Assembly: GCF_000633395.1 (NCBI RefSeq)
Contig: NZ_AYMU01000013.1
Coordinates: 99,370-163,369, forward strand
Length of the DNA: 64,000 bases
Source of the DNA: Pseudomonas sp. PH1b
GTDB lineage: Bacteria; Pseudomonadota; Gammaproteobacteria; Pseudomonadales; Pseudomonadaceae
Reading direction: 5' to 3'
Position 1 is the stretch's first letter; each line of letters starts with the position of its first letter. Positions 1-8,290 of the stretch are shown piece after piece. The position numbers and the translations under genes are program-made. A model generated the notes under the pieces. The model worked only from the letters and a program-made list of their open reading frames with translations, searched no databases and was not told the DNA's origin.

Positions 1-1
1 C

Positions 2-1261
2 GGCAACCCGTATTGCGAGTGGAAGTGCCCGGTGCACAACTTCATTCCCAACTGGCTCAAGCTGGTGGCCGAGGGCAACATCCTCGCCGCCGCCGAGCTG
101 TCGCACCAGACCAACACCCTGCCGGAAGTCTGTGGCCGGGTCTGCCCGCAGGATCGTCTGTGCGAGGGTGCCTGTACCCTCAACGACGGCTTTGGCGCGG
201 TGACCATCGGCTCGGTGGAGAAGTACATCACCGACACCGCCTTCGCCATGGGCTGGCGCCCGGATATGTCCAAGGTCAAGCCTACCGGCAAGCGCGTGGC
301 GATCATCGGCGCGGGCCCGGCGGGCCTGGGCTGCGCCGACGTGCTGGTGCGTGGCGGGGTGACCCCGGTGGTGTTCGACAAGAACCCGGAAATCGGCGGC
401 CTGCTGACCTTCGGCATCCCCGAGTTCAAGCTGGAAAAGACCGTGCTGAGCAACCGTCGCGAAGTCTTCAGCGGCATGGGCATCGAATTCCGCCTCAACA
501 CCGAGGTCGGCAAGGACGTGACCATGGAGCAACTGCTCGCCGAATACGATGCGGTGTTCATGGGCATGGGCACCTACACCTACATGAAGGGCGGCTTTGC
601 CGGCGAGGACCTGCCAGGGGTGTACGACGCCCTGGATTTCCTGATCGCCAACGTCAACCGCAACCTGGGCTTTGAAAAGTCGCCGGAAGACTTCGTCGAC
701 ATGAAAGGCAAGAAGGTGGTGGTACTGGGCGGCGGCGACACCGCGATGGACTGCAACCGCACCTCCATCCGTCAGGGCGCCAAGTCGGTGACCTGTGCCT
801 ATCGTCGTGACGAAGCCAACATGCCCGGCTCGCGCAAAGAGGTGAAGAACGCCAAGGAAGAGGGCGTGAAATTCCTCTACAACCGCCAGCCGATCGCCAT
901 TGTCGGTGAAGACAAGGTCGAAGGCGTGAAGGTGGTCGAGACCCGTCTCGGCGCGCCGGATGCCCGTGGCCGCCGCAGCCCCGAGCCGATCCCGGGTTCC
1001 GAAGAGATCATCCCGGCCGACGCCGTGGTCATCGCCTTCGGTTTCCGTCCAAGCCCGGCGCCGTGGTTCGAGCAGTTCAGCATCCAGACCGACAGCCAGG
1101 GCCGGGTCGTGGCCCCCGAGCAAGGTCAGTACAAGCACCAGACCAGCAACCCGAAAATCTTCGCCGGTGGCGACATGGTGCGCGGTTCCGACCTGGTGGT
1201 GACGGCGATCTTCGAAGGCCGTAACGCCGCCGAAGGCATCCTCGACTACCTGGGCGTCTGA
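2..1261 (+). CDS. gltD: Glutamate synthase (NADPH) small subunit, 5'-truncated by window edge
   Basis: C-terminal 419 residues of the NADPH-oxidising beta subunit of glutamate synthase, which passes electrons from NADPH through FAD and iron-sulfur clusters to the large GltB subunit for ammonia assimilation. The reading frame is open from the first bases of the window, so the true start lies upstream (family length about 470 residues). Visible: a cysteine-rich N-terminal stretch typical of the 4Fe-4S ligands (CEWKCP, then EVCGRVCPQDRLCEGAC), an FAD dinucleotide fold (GAGPAGLG) and a second NADPH fold (GGGDTAMD). The C-terminus has the usual FAGGDMVRG motif. gltB is expected upstream, outside the window. 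The next gene, hemE, is separated by a REP doublet and is probably a separate transcription unit. Family assignment is very secure. Confidence 0.96.
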   Translation, partial: GNPYCEWKCPVHNFIPNWLKLVAEGNILAAAELSHQTNTLPEVCGRVCPQDRLCEGACTLNDGFGAVTIGSVEKYITDTAFAMGWRPDMSKVKPTGKRVAIIGAGPAGLGCADVLVRGGVTPVVFDKNPEIGGLLTFGIPEFKLEKTVLSNRREVFSGMGIEFRLNTEVGKDVTMEQLLAEYDAVFMGMGTYTYMKGGFAGEDLPGVYDALDFLIANVNRNLGFEKSPEDFVDMKGKKVVVLGGGDTAMDCNRTSIRQGAKSVTCAYRRDEANMPGSRKEVKNAKEEGVKFLYNRQPIAIVGEDKVEGVKVVETRLGAPDARGRRSPEPIPGSEEIIPADAVVIAFGFRPSPAPWFEQFSIQTDSQGRVVAPEQGQYKHQTSNPKIFAGGDMVRGSDLVVTAIFEGRNAAEGILDYLGV

Positions 1262-1268
1262 TCCAACC

Positions 1269-1356
1269 TGTAGGAGCCGGCTTGCCGGCGAAAAACCACC
1301 ACGCGGTGCAACTGGATGCACCGCGTCGTCTGCTTCGCCAGCAAGCTGGCTCCTAC
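1269..1356. repeat. REP doublet (REPIN-type) between gltD and hemE
   Basis: Two inverted REP cores (TGTAGGAGCCGGCTTGCCGGCG at the left, its imperfect complement ending GCTCCTAC at the right) flank a 12-bp-scale inner palindrome (ACGCGGTGCA/TGCACCGCGT). The whole element can fold into a long hairpin. Its position just after the gltD stop suggests a role in mRNA 3'-end stability or simply a neutral insertion site. Confidence 0.88.
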
Positions 1357-1473
1357 GGGATGTGTGCCCGTCCCCGTGACAAATTGCCCCCATAGACATA
1401 AAGAAACGGCTCTTGCCGTGCCTTTTGTGTCGCGCTCTGAGAAAATGCCCCCACTTTTTTTCCGGATGCCGAC

Positions 1474-2541
1474 ATGACTGCCCTGAAGAACGACCGTTTC
1501 CTTCGTGCCCTGCTCAAGCAACCCGTAGACGTCACCCCGGTGTGGATGATGCGGCAAGCCGGGCGCTACCTGCCTGAATACCGCGCCAGCCGTGCCAACG
1601 CCGGTGACTTCATGAGCCTGTGCATGAACCCGGAGTTCGCTTGCGAAGTCACCCTGCAGCCTCTGGACCGCTACCCGCAGCTGGATGCGGCGATCCTCTT
1701 CTCCGACATCCTGACCATCCCCGATGCCATGGGCCAAGGCCTGTACTTCGAGACCGGCGAAGGCCCGCGCTTCAAGAAAGTGGTCAGCACCCTGGCCGAC
1801 ATCGAGGCCCTGCCGATCCCTGATCCGCAAAAGGACCTGGGCTATGTGATGGATGCGGTCAGCACCATTCGTCGCGAACTCAATGGCCGTGTGCCATTGA
1901 TCGGTTTCGCCGGCAGCCCCTGGACCCTGGCCACCTACATGGTTGAAGGCGGCTCGTCGAAAGACTTCCGCAAGTCCAAGGCCATGCTCTACGACAACCC
2001 GCAAGCCATGCACCTGCTGCTGGACAAGCTGGCGCAGTCGGTGACCTCCTACCTCAACGGGCAGATTCTGGCCGGTGCCCAGGCGGTGCAGATTTTCGAC
2101 AGCTGGGGCGGCAGCCTCTCGGCGGCGGCTTACCAGGAGTTCTCCCTGGCCTACATGCGCAAGATCGTCAGCGGCCTGATCCGTGAACACGACGGGCGCA
2201 AGGTGCCGGTGATCCTGTTCACCAAGGGCGGTGGCCTGTGGCTGGAAAGCATTGCCGATGCCGGCGCCGATGCCCTGGGCCTGGACTGGACCTGCGACAT
2301 CGGCGAGGCCCGGCGTCGGGTCGGCAGCAAGGTATCGCTGCAAGGCAACATGGACCCCACCGTGCTCTACGCCAACCCGCAGGCGATCCGCAGCGAAGTG
2401 GCGCGCATCCTCGCCAGCTACGGCAAGGGCAGCGGCCACGTGTTCAACCTGGGCCACGGCATCACCCCGGAAGTGAAGCCGGAGCATGCCGGTGCTTTCC
2501 TGGAAGCGGTTCACGAGCTGTCGGCGCAGTACCACGCATAA
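1474..2541 (+). CDS. hemE: Uroporphyrinogen decarboxylase
   Basis: Cytosolic haem-pathway enzyme that removes four carboxyl groups from uroporphyrinogen III to give coproporphyrinogen III. At 355 residues it matches the family length. The N-terminal signature PVWMMRQAGRYLPEYR is intact, including the substrate-contacting arginines, as are the FSDILTIP region, with the catalytic aspartate equivalent, and the second signature IGFAGSPWTLATYM. The start follows a weak GGA sequence and an AT-rich stretch. A strong intrinsic terminator lies 14 bases after the stop, so hemE is probably monocistronic. Nothing unusual was seen in the coding sequence. Confidence 0.98.
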   Translation: MTALKNDRFLRALLKQPVDVTPVWMMRQAGRYLPEYRASRANAGDFMSLCMNPEFACEVTLQPLDRYPQLDAAILFSDILTIPDAMGQGLYFETGEGPRFKKVVSTLADIEALPIPDPQKDLGYVMDAVSTIRRELNGRVPLIGFAGSPWTLATYMVEGGSSKDFRKSKAMLYDNPQAMHLLLDKLAQSVTSYLNGQILAGAQAVQIFDSWGGSLSAAAYQEFSLAYMRKIVSGLIREHDGRKVPVILFTKGGGLWLESIADAGADALGLDWTCDIGEARRRVGSKVSLQGNMDPTVLYANPQAIRSEVARILASYGKGSGHVFNLGHGITPEVKPEHAGAFLEAVHELSAQYHA

Positions 2542-2554
2542 GCGCCACCCCATG

Positions 2555-2584
2555 AAAAAACGCCCGGCACCTGCCGGGCGTTTT
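2555..2584 (+). terminator. Intrinsic terminator of hemE
   Basis: Perfect GC-rich stem (CGCCCGGCA / TGCCGGGCG) with a tiny loop. It is preceded by an A-run and followed by TTTT, so it could also act on the opposite strand. It sits right after the hemE stop codon. Confidence 0.9.
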
Positions 2585-2603
2585 CATTGGCGCACCCCTT
2601 TTT

Positions 2604-3126
2604 TGTAGGAGCCGGCTTGCCGGCGAAGGGGCCCTCAAGCCCCGCACCTGCCTGACGGACGCCTTCGCTGGCAAGCCAGCTCCTACAGGAGCCCGGCGGT
2701 ACGATCTGTTCTGTGTAGGAGCCAGCTTGCTGGCGAAGGGGCCTTCGAGATTTGCACCTGCCTGGCGGACGCTTTCGCTGGCAAGCCAGCTCCTACGAGG
2801 GCCCGGCGGTACGATCAGTGCTGTGTAGGAGCCAGCTTGCTGGCGAAGGGGCCTTCGAGATTTGCACCTGCCTGGCGGACGCTTTCGCTGGCAAGCCAGC
2901 TCCTACAGGGACCCGGCGGAACGATCTGTGCTGTGTAGGAGCCAGCTTGCTGGCGAAGGGGCCTTCGAGATTTGCACCTGCCTGGCGGACGCTTTCGCTG
3001 GCAAGCCAGCTCCTACAAGGGCCCGGCGTAACGATCAGTCCTGTGTAGGAGCCAGCTTGCTGGCGAAGGGGCCTTCGAGATTTGCACCTGCCTGGTGGAC
3101 GCTTTCGCTGGCAAGCCAGCTCCTAC
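2604..3126. repeat. Tandem array of five REP doublets, 110-bp period
   Basis: This is the content of the 597-bp gene-free stretch after hemE. Left REP cores (TGTAGGAGCC.GCTTGC) begin at 2604, 2714, 2824, 2934 and 3044, exactly 110 bp apart. Each is paired with an inverted core ending in GCTCCTAC, the last at 3126. Units 2-5 are almost identical; unit 1 is more diverged (CCGGCTTGCCGG core, different inner bases). Each unit can form one long hairpin. Open frames across it are only repeated REP translations. The regular spacing points to expansion by unequal recombination or replication slippage rather than five independent insertions. Confidence 0.93.
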
Positions 3127-3138
3127 GCAGGCCAGGCG

Positions 3139-4407
3139 TTACAAAGGCGGGAGTTTGGCCAGCTTCATGGCGATCAGCAGTGCGCCCACCAGCAAGGCAC
3201 CGATAAACAGGCCAATGCCGTTCCAGCCCGCCAGGTGCCAGAACACGCCACCAGCGGTTCCGGCAATGCTCGAACCCGCGTAGTAGCTGAACAGGTACAG
3301 GGAAGAGGCCTGGCCCTTGGCCTTGGTGGCCCGGCGGCCGATCCAGCTGCTGGCCACCGAGTGGGCGCCGAAGAAGCCGAAGGTGAACAGCAGCATGCCG
3401 ATCAGCACCAGGGACAACGGCGTCAGCAGGGTCAGGGCAATCCCTGCCAGCATCAGCACGATGGTGGCCCAGAGCACCCGGCGCCGCCCCAACTGGTCGG
3501 CCAGGGCGCCAATCTTCGCCGAGCTGTAGATCCCCGACAGGTACACCACCGAGAGCATCCCGACCCAGGCCTGGCTCAGTTGATAGGGCTCGGCCAGCAG
3601 GCGGTAGCCGATGTAGTTGAACAGGGTGACGAAGGCCCCCATCAGCAGGAAGCCTTCGAGGAACAGCCAGGGCAGGCCAGCATCGCGAAAGTGCATGCTG
3701 AAACCCTCCAGCAGGCTGCGCGGGTGCAGCGAGCGAGGGCGGAAGTTGCGCGACTCGGGCAGGATGCGCCAGAACACCGCCGCAGCGATCAGCGCCAGCC
3801 CACCGATCACCAGCATCGCCGTGTGCCAGCTGACGAAGTCGATCAGCACCCCGGTGATCAGCCGTCCGCTCATGCCGCCAATGGCGTTGCCGCCGATGTA
3901 CAGGCCCATGGCCAGGCCGATGTGCTGCGGGTGGATCTCTTCGCTCAGGTAGGTCATGGCCACCGCGGCCAGCCCGCTCAGGGACAGGCCCACCAGCGCA
4001 CGCATCAGCAGCACCCCGTGCCAGCTGGGCATCAGCGCGCTGGCGATGGTGCACAGGGCGGCGGCAAGCAGGGCGGCGACCATCACCGGCTTGCGGCCGA
4101 TGCGATCGGAAATCGGTCCGGTGATCAGCAGCCCGATGGCCAGCATGCCGGTGGCGACCGAGAGGATCAGGCTGCTCTGGGCGGCGTTGATGGAAAAGTC
4201 CCGGGACAGCAGCGGCATCATCGGTTGCACGCAGTACAGCAGGGCGAAGGTGGCGAAACCGCCGGAGAACAGCGCCAGCACCGTGCGCATGAACAGCGGC
4301 GTGCCTTTCTCGATATAGACCTCGTTGAGTTGGGCGACCACCTCGTCCAGGGGCGTGGCAGGGGGTTCGTGGGCAGCGGGGGCAACAACGGCAACAGCGG
4401 ATTTCAC
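3139..4407 (-). CDS. MFS transporter (YnfM-like drug/metabolite exporter)
   Basis: Major facilitator with about 12 membrane helices, 422 residues from the chosen start. The MFS loop motif between helices 2 and 3 is clear (GPISDRIGRKPVM), and helix 5 has a GNAIGG run typical of the YnfM/arabinose-efflux group. I place the start at a GTG (MKSAVAVVAPAA) because GAGG lies six bases upstream. A longer in-frame ATG at 4455 lacks a ribosome site and would run into the promoter of the divergent LysR gene. The cytosolic N-terminal tail of about 45 residues is Ala/Pro-rich. The LysR gene on the other strand is the likely regulator. Substrate unknown. Confidence 0.85.
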   Translation of the reverse strand: MKSAVAVVAPAAHEPPATPLDEVVAQLNEVYIEKGTPLFMRTVLALFSGGFATFALLYCVQPMMPLLSRDFSINAAQSSLILSVATGMLAIGLLITGPISDRIGRKPVMVAALLAAALCTIASALMPSWHGVLLMRALVGLSLSGLAAVAMTYLSEEIHPQHIGLAMGLYIGGNAIGGMSGRLITGVLIDFVSWHTAMLVIGGLALIAAAVFWRILPESRNFRPRSLHPRSLLEGFSMHFRDAGLPWLFLEGFLLMGAFVTLFNYIGYRLLAEPYQLSQAWVGMLSVVYLSGIYSSAKIGALADQLGRRRVLWATIVLMLAGIALTLLTPLSLVLIGMLLFTFGFFGAHSVASSWIGRRATKAKGQASSLYLFSYYAGSSIAGTAGGVFWHLAGWNGIGLFIGALLVGALLIAMKLAKLPPL

Positions 4408-4528
4408 GGGGGACCTCGGGGGGGAACGCAGCCGGTCAGGCAATGGAAAAAGCATATAGCTGGCTAATGATTCTTTCCAATATATTGTTCGACCTGTTTG
4501 ATAGGTTTGAAGACTTAATGAGGTCCCC
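4408..4528. promoter_or_regulatory. Divergent promoter region, MFS exporter / LysR regulator
   Basis: This 121-bp AT-richer stretch separates the two divergent starts, the classic layout for a LysR regulator and its target. TATAT-rich segments around 4450-4490 could supply promoters. The LysR gene has a good ribosome site (GAGGT) seven bases before its ATG. No operator could be assigned with confidence. Confidence 0.5.
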
Positions 4529-5428
4529 ATGGAATTGCGTCACCTGCGCTACTTCATTGCCGTCGCCGAAGAGCTGCATTTCGGCCGCGCGGCCCAGGTG
4601 CTGGGCATCTCCCAGCCGCCCCTGAGCCAGCAGATCCAGGCGCTGGAGCAGGAGGTTGGTGCCCGTTTGTTCGAGCGAACCAATCGTCGGGTCGAACTCA
4701 GCGAGGCCGGGCGCCTGTTCCTCGAAGAGGCGCGGCTGGTGCTGGCCCAGGTGGACAAGGCGGCGGATGTGGCGCGGCGTGCGCAACTGGGCGAGTTGGG
4801 GGAGTTGAAGATCGGCTTCACCTCGTCGGCTCCGTTCAACTCGACCATTCCCCAGGCGATCTTCGCCTTTCGCCAGCGCTTCCCTGCGGTGCACCTCAAG
4901 CTCAAGGAAATGAGCAGCACCCAGGTGGCCGAGGCGCTAGTGGACCAGTCGATCCAGGTCGGCATCATGCGGCCCTTGCCCCTGCCGGATTCGCTGTCGG
5001 TGGTGGAGCTGTTGCGCGAGCCGCTGGTGGCGGTGCTCAGCGCCAAGCACCCGCTGGCCGGTGGCAGTGAAGAGGGACTGCATCTGGCGGCGCTGGCCCA
5101 CGAGCCCTTCGTGTTCTTTCCCCGCAGCTATGGCAGCGGCCTGTACGCCCAGTTGCTGAGCCTGTCTCGGGATGCCGGGTTTACCCCGCATTTTGCCCAG
5201 GAGGCGGGCGAAGCCATGACCATCATCGGCCTGGTGGCCGCCGGGCTGGGGGTCTCGGTATTGCCGGCGTCCTACCAGCGCATGCGCATCGATGGCGTGG
5301 TCTATCGGCGCCTGCTGGACCCCGAGGCCATGTCGGCGGTGTGGCTGGTGCAGCGCAAGGACCAGAACTCGCCTATGGCCCAGGCCTTTGTCGAGCTACT
5401 GACGCGCAAGACCGGGGCCGCGCCCTGA
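4529..5428 (+). CDS. LysR-family transcriptional regulator
   Basis: LysR-type regulator of 299 residues, full length for the family. The N-terminal winged helix-turn-helix is clear (residues about 1-60, including ELRHLRYFIAVAEELHFGRA and ISQPPLSQQIQALE). The remainder is a substrate-binding-like effector domain. The sequence resembles the BenM/CatM branch, but the effector cannot be read from it. It is divergent from the MFS exporter and probably controls it. Its last 33 bases overlap the end of the convergent small secreted-protein gene on the minus strand. Confidence 0.92.
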   Translation: MELRHLRYFIAVAEELHFGRAAQVLGISQPPLSQQIQALEQEVGARLFERTNRRVELSEAGRLFLEEARLVLAQVDKAADVARRAQLGELGELKIGFTSSAPFNSTIPQAIFAFRQRFPAVHLKLKEMSSTQVAEALVDQSIQVGIMRPLPLPDSLSVVELLREPLVAVLSAKHPLAGGSEEGLHLAALAHEPFVFFPRSYGSGLYAQLLSLSRDAGFTPHFAQEAGEAMTIIGLVAAGLGVSVLPASYQRMRIDGVVYRRLLDPEAMSAVWLVQRKDQNSPMAQAFVELLTRKTGAAP

Positions 5429-5887
5429 GGGGAGGTTGGGCCGCACCGGGGCCTGGAGGTACACCAGGTCGCCGCGCAGGGCCACGCCGGCCATCAGCAC
5501 CCCGGCGTGGCATTCGTAGGTGTTCAGGTCCTTGCGCACATGGTGCTTGTAGTAGCTGACGATATTGGTCACCGCGTTGGCACCAACCCGCTTGGCCGCC
5601 GCTTGCAGGGTGATCAGGGCCGACTGCAGGGCCCATTCGCAGGCGTCGATGTCGCTCTTGTTGAAGGCATTGGTCTTCTTGTTGGTGGCCAGCTCAGTGA
5701 CCTGGACCCTGAGCAGCGGCGGATGCGGGTTGCCCGCCAGGTAGAAGCTCACGCTGCCGTCCAGGCGCCCGGCGCGCTGGGCATCGGCGACGACTTTCTC
5801 GAAGGGCATGTACATCAGGTTGGTGGCCTGGCTGGTGGGGCTCAGGACAGCTAGCAGGGCCAGGGCAATCAGCGCTTTCACTTGCAT
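5396..5887 (-). CDS. Small secreted protein, paralogue of the gene at 6080-6526
   Basis: Product of 163 residues with a cleavable signal peptide (MQVKALIALALLAVLSPTSQA). The mature domain shares a pattern with its neighbour at 6080: YMPFEKVVADA, DGSVSFYLAG, CEWALQSALITLQAAAKRVGANAV and YECHAGVLMAGVALRGDL. Two cysteines are shared by the pair (in CEWAL and YECHAG). Similar short proteins are sometimes named excinuclease ATPase subunit in databases, but there is no ATPase motif, so I do not use that name. Function unknown; probably periplasmic. AAGGAG precedes the ATG. A terminator separates it from the aryl polyene operon, so it probably has its own promoter. The C-terminal tail (Pro/Gly/Arg-rich) overlaps the LysR gene and may be a recent extension. 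Confidence 0.75.
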   Translation of the reverse strand: MQVKALIALALLAVLSPTSQATNLMYMPFEKVVADAQRAGRLDGSVSFYLAGNPHPPLLRVQVTELATNKKTNAFNKSDIDACEWALQSALITLQAAAKRVGANAVTNIVSYYKHHVRKDLNTYECHAGVLMAGVALRGDLVYLQAPVRPNLPSGRGPGLARQ

Positions 5888-6029
5888 GGTCGGCTCCTTG
5901 ACGGACGTGAAAGGGGTGCCACCGTCACGCCGGTCGAGGCCCGGCCGCGCAGCTTGGCTCCCGCAGGCGGCGATGCTCCGGCCTGCTGTTGCGAGTGTAG
6001 ACGGCGATTGGCGCGCTTCCGGAAAAATC

Positions 6030-6063
6030 CCGGAAACGAAAAGGGCGCCCCCAAGGCGCCCTT
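6030..6063 (-). terminator. Intrinsic terminator at the end of the aryl polyene operon
   Basis: On the minus strand, just after the stop of the 6080-6526 gene, an AAGGGCGCC/GGCGCCCTT stem with a short loop is followed by TTTTCGTTT. This marks the probable transcript end of the long minus-strand operon and separates the last paralogue at 5396-5887. Confidence 0.8.
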
Positions 6064-6079
6064 CGCTGTCGACGGCAGG

Positions 6080-6526
6080 TCACTGGACCTTGGACAGATC
6101 CCCGCGCAGCGCGACGCCAGCCATGATGGCGCCGGCATGGCACTCATAGGTGGTGGCGTCCTTGCGCTCACGGCTCTTGTAGAAGCTGGCGATGTCGGTC
6201 ACGGCATTGGCGCCGACTTTCTTCGCCGCTTCGTGCAGGGTGATCAGCGCCGACTGCAAGGCCCACTCGCAGGCCACCTGGTCGGCCTTGCCGAAGGCAT
6301 TGGTCTTCTTGTTGGTCACGGCGCCGGGGCTGAGCACGCTGACCTTGCCGGCCGGCTTGTTGCCCGCCAGGTAGAACTTCACGCTGCCGTCGATCTTGCC
6401 GGTGCTGATGGCCTCGGCCACCACCTTGTCGAAGGGCAGGTACAGGGCGGTATCCCGGGCCTGGCTGACGCCGGGCAGGGTGCACAGCAGCAGGGTGGCG
6501 GTGGCCGCCAGTGTCTTCAAACGCAT
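6080..6526 (-). CDS. Small secreted protein at the end of the aryl polyene operon
   Basis: Product of 148 residues: signal peptide (MRLKTLAATATLLLCTLPGVSQA), then a periplasmic domain with YLPFDKVVAEA, GKIDGSVKFYLAG, CEWALQSALITLHEAAKKVGANAV and YECHAGAIMAGVALRGDL. It is clearly a paralogue of the product at 5396-5887. The start is set by GGAG seven bases upstream; longer in-frame starts lack this. It is the last gene before a terminator and lies 62 bp after the lipoprotein gene, so it is probably co-transcribed with the pigment cluster. No catalytic motif recognised. A role in envelope handling of the pigment lipid is inference from position only. Confidence 0.75.
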   Translation of the reverse strand: MRLKTLAATATLLLCTLPGVSQARDTALYLPFDKVVAEAISTGKIDGSVKFYLAGNKPAGKVSVLSPGAVTNKKTNAFGKADQVACEWALQSALITLHEAAKKVGANAVTDIASFYKSRERKDATTYECHAGAIMAGVALRGDLSKVQ

Positions 6527-6588
6527 CGCATTCTCCATGACATCAAGGGGGGTAAAGCAGCCCGGCGAGCAGGGTCGCCGGGAAGGAA

Positions 6589-7038
6589 TCATTGGGCGGC
6601 CGGGAAGCTCTTGGCGGCGCCATCGGACAGCTGTTGTGCGGTCCGCTCGTTCTGGTTGTCTCGCAGTTCGCGCAGGATGCCCTTGTCCAGCAGGCGCACC
6701 CAGCGGATGTAGTTCTTGTGGATCTTGCCGTCCTTGTAGTCCAGGTCACGGCTGTCGCGGTAGAGGATCTTGTAGTGGCTGGCGGAGTACTGGATATCGA
6801 TCTCGGCGTGGAACTGTTCACGCACGGTGATCTCGGCCTGGATCAGCTCCGGGCTGATGCGCTGCACGGTCCACTTGCGGGCGACGAGGTTCTTCAGGAT
6901 CGCCTGCTTGACCTGTTCCTGGTCGGCCTGGATGGTGGCCGGGATGATGCGGTTGGGGGTGTACATGCGCTTGCTGGTACAGGCGGTGACGCTCAGCAGA
7001 GCAAGGACGATGAGGGTGGCGCGAAACAGCGAAGACAT
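6589..7038 (-). CDS. Putative lipoprotein in the aryl polyene operon
   Basis: Product of 149 residues with a lipoprotein signal (hydrophobic stretch ending LLSVTAC, lipidated Cys20), then a domain of about 120 residues with conserved-looking QVKQAILKNL, WTVQRISPELIQAEI and YKILYRDSRDLDY. The pattern suggests a small alpha/beta envelope domain that I cannot name. GGAG lies upstream of the ATG. It follows the terminal ketosynthase by 25 bp on the same strand, so it belongs to the operon. Likely anchored in the inner or outer membrane. Function unknown. Confidence 0.72.
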   Translation of the reverse strand: MSSLFRATLIVLALLSVTACTSKRMYTPNRIIPATIQADQEQVKQAILKNLVARKWTVQRISPELIQAEITVREQFHAEIDIQYSASHYKILYRDSRDLDYKDGKIHKNYIRWVRLLDKGILRELRDNQNERTAQQLSDGAAKSFPAAQ

Positions 7039-7063
7039 TCCATTTCTCCAGAGAGGTGAGGCA

Positions 7064-8290
7064 TCAGGACCAGCGGCGGAAGATCAACGAGGTGTTGACG
7101 CCGCCAAAGGCAAAGTTGTTGTTCATCACGTATTCGTGGCTCATGGCGCGAAAGCCGCCCTGCAGGTAGTCCAGCTCGCCGCAGCGGGGGTCGACCTGGT
7201 CCAGGTTGCAGGTGTGCACATACAGGTCGCGGTTGAGCATCTCGATGCTGAACCAGGACTCTAGGGCGCCACAGGCCCCCAGGGTGTGGCCAAGGAAACT
7301 CTTCTGCGAGCTGATGGGCATGCGGCTGCCGAACAGGCTGCTGGTGGCCTGGGTCTCGGCGATATCGCCCTGCTCGGTGGCGGTGCCATGGCCGTTGACG
7401 TAGCCGATGGCCTCCGGGAACAGGGCCGCATCCTCCAGGGCCAGTTCCATGGCCCGACGCATGGTGAGCTGCTCGGGACGGGTGGTGTGCTGGCCGTCGG
7501 CATTGCTGCCGAAGCCGACGATTTCCGCATGGATCCGCGCGCCCCGGGCCAGGGCGTGCTCCAGCTCCTCGAGCACCAGCATGCCGCCGCCTTCGCCGAT
7601 CACCAGGCCGTCGCGATCGCAGTCGTAGGGCCGGGGACTGGTGTGCGGCGCATCGTTTTTCAGGCTGGTGGCATACAGTGCGTCGAACACCATGGCTTCG
7701 GTGGGGCACAGTTCCTCGGCGCCGCCGGCGAGCATCAGCGGCAGGCGGCCAAACTTGATCGCCTCGTAGGCGTAGCCGATGCCCTGGCTGCCACTGGTGC
7801 AGGCGCTGGAGGTGGGAATCAGGCGTCCGGTGAGGCCGAAGAAGATGCTGATATTGGCCGCGGTGGTGTGGGGCATCATGCGCACGTAGGAATTGGCGTT
7901 GAGCCCCTCGGCCACCGAGTTCAGCAGCATGTTGCCGAAGGCCTTGATCTCGTCGGTGCTGCCGGTGGAGGAACCGCAGGCCACCCCCATGCGCCCGTCC
8001 TTGATCGACGGGTCGCCCAGCAGCCCGGCGTCGGCCAGGGCCTGCTCGGCGGCGCCCACGGCCAGGCGCGAGACCCGGCCCATGCTGCGCAGTTGCTTGC
8101 GGGTCCAGTGTCCGGGCACCTGGAAGTCGTCAATGGGGCCGGCCAGGCGGGTGTTGAGTTCGCTGAAGCGGTCCCATTCGTCCATGCGTCGGATGCCACT
8201 GCGGTTGGCGCCGAAGCGCTCGGCGATGCTGGCCCAGTCGCTGCCCAGGGAAGTGATGCCGGCCATGCCGGTGACGACCACGCGTTTCAT
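7064..8290 (-). CDS. apeR: Beta-ketoacyl-ACP synthase, aryl polyene type (ApeR-like)
   Basis: FabB/FabF-like condensing enzyme, 408 residues. The active-site triad is complete: Cys164 in SSACTSGSQG, His301 in NGHGTATEQGD and His334 in FLGHTLGACGALE. It would catalyse decarboxylative Claisen condensation with malonyl-ACP, probably in the first elongations of the aryl starter. I choose the ATG that overlaps the ketoreductase stop as TGATG, rather than the GTG six bases earlier. The gene order ketosynthase-dehydratase-ketoreductase-ketosynthase matches apeO-P-Q-R as I recall it from the E. coli aryl polyene locus, so the symbol is by position and family. The enzymatic class is secure; the exact step is inference. 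Confidence 0.88.
   Translation of the reverse strand: MKRVVVTGMAGITSLGSDWASIAERFGANRSGIRRMDEWDRFSELNTRLAGPIDDFQVPGHWTRKQLRSMGRVSRLAVGAAEQALADAGLLGDPSIKDGRMGVACGSSTGSTDEIKAFGNMLLNSVAEGLNANSYVRMMPHTTAANISIFFGLTGRLIPTSSACTSGSQGIGYAYEAIKFGRLPLMLAGGAEELCPTEAMVFDALYATSLKNDAPHTSPRPYDCDRDGLVIGEGGGMLVLEELEHALARGARIHAEIVGFGSNADGQHTTRPEQLTMRRAMELALEDAALFPEAIGYVNGHGTATEQGDIAETQATSSLFGSRMPISSQKSFLGHTLGACGALESWFSIEMLNRDLYVHTCNLDQVDPRCGELDYLQGGFRAMSHEYVMNNNFAFGGVNTSLIFRRWS

Noticed and set aside
2604..3126. Possible CRISPR array
   Set aside because: Period of 110 bp, near-identical sequence across whole units and inverted cores; no unique spacers, no cas genes.
2752..3206. Repetitive frames in the REP array, with repeated VGASLLAKGPSRF motifs
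   Set aside because: The 110-bp repeat is read in successive frames; it has no start signal and is explained by the REP doublets.
5396..6526. Naming the two small secreted proteins as excinuclease ATPase subunits
   Set aside because: No Walker or UvrA motifs; they have signal peptides. The name is a database carry-over.
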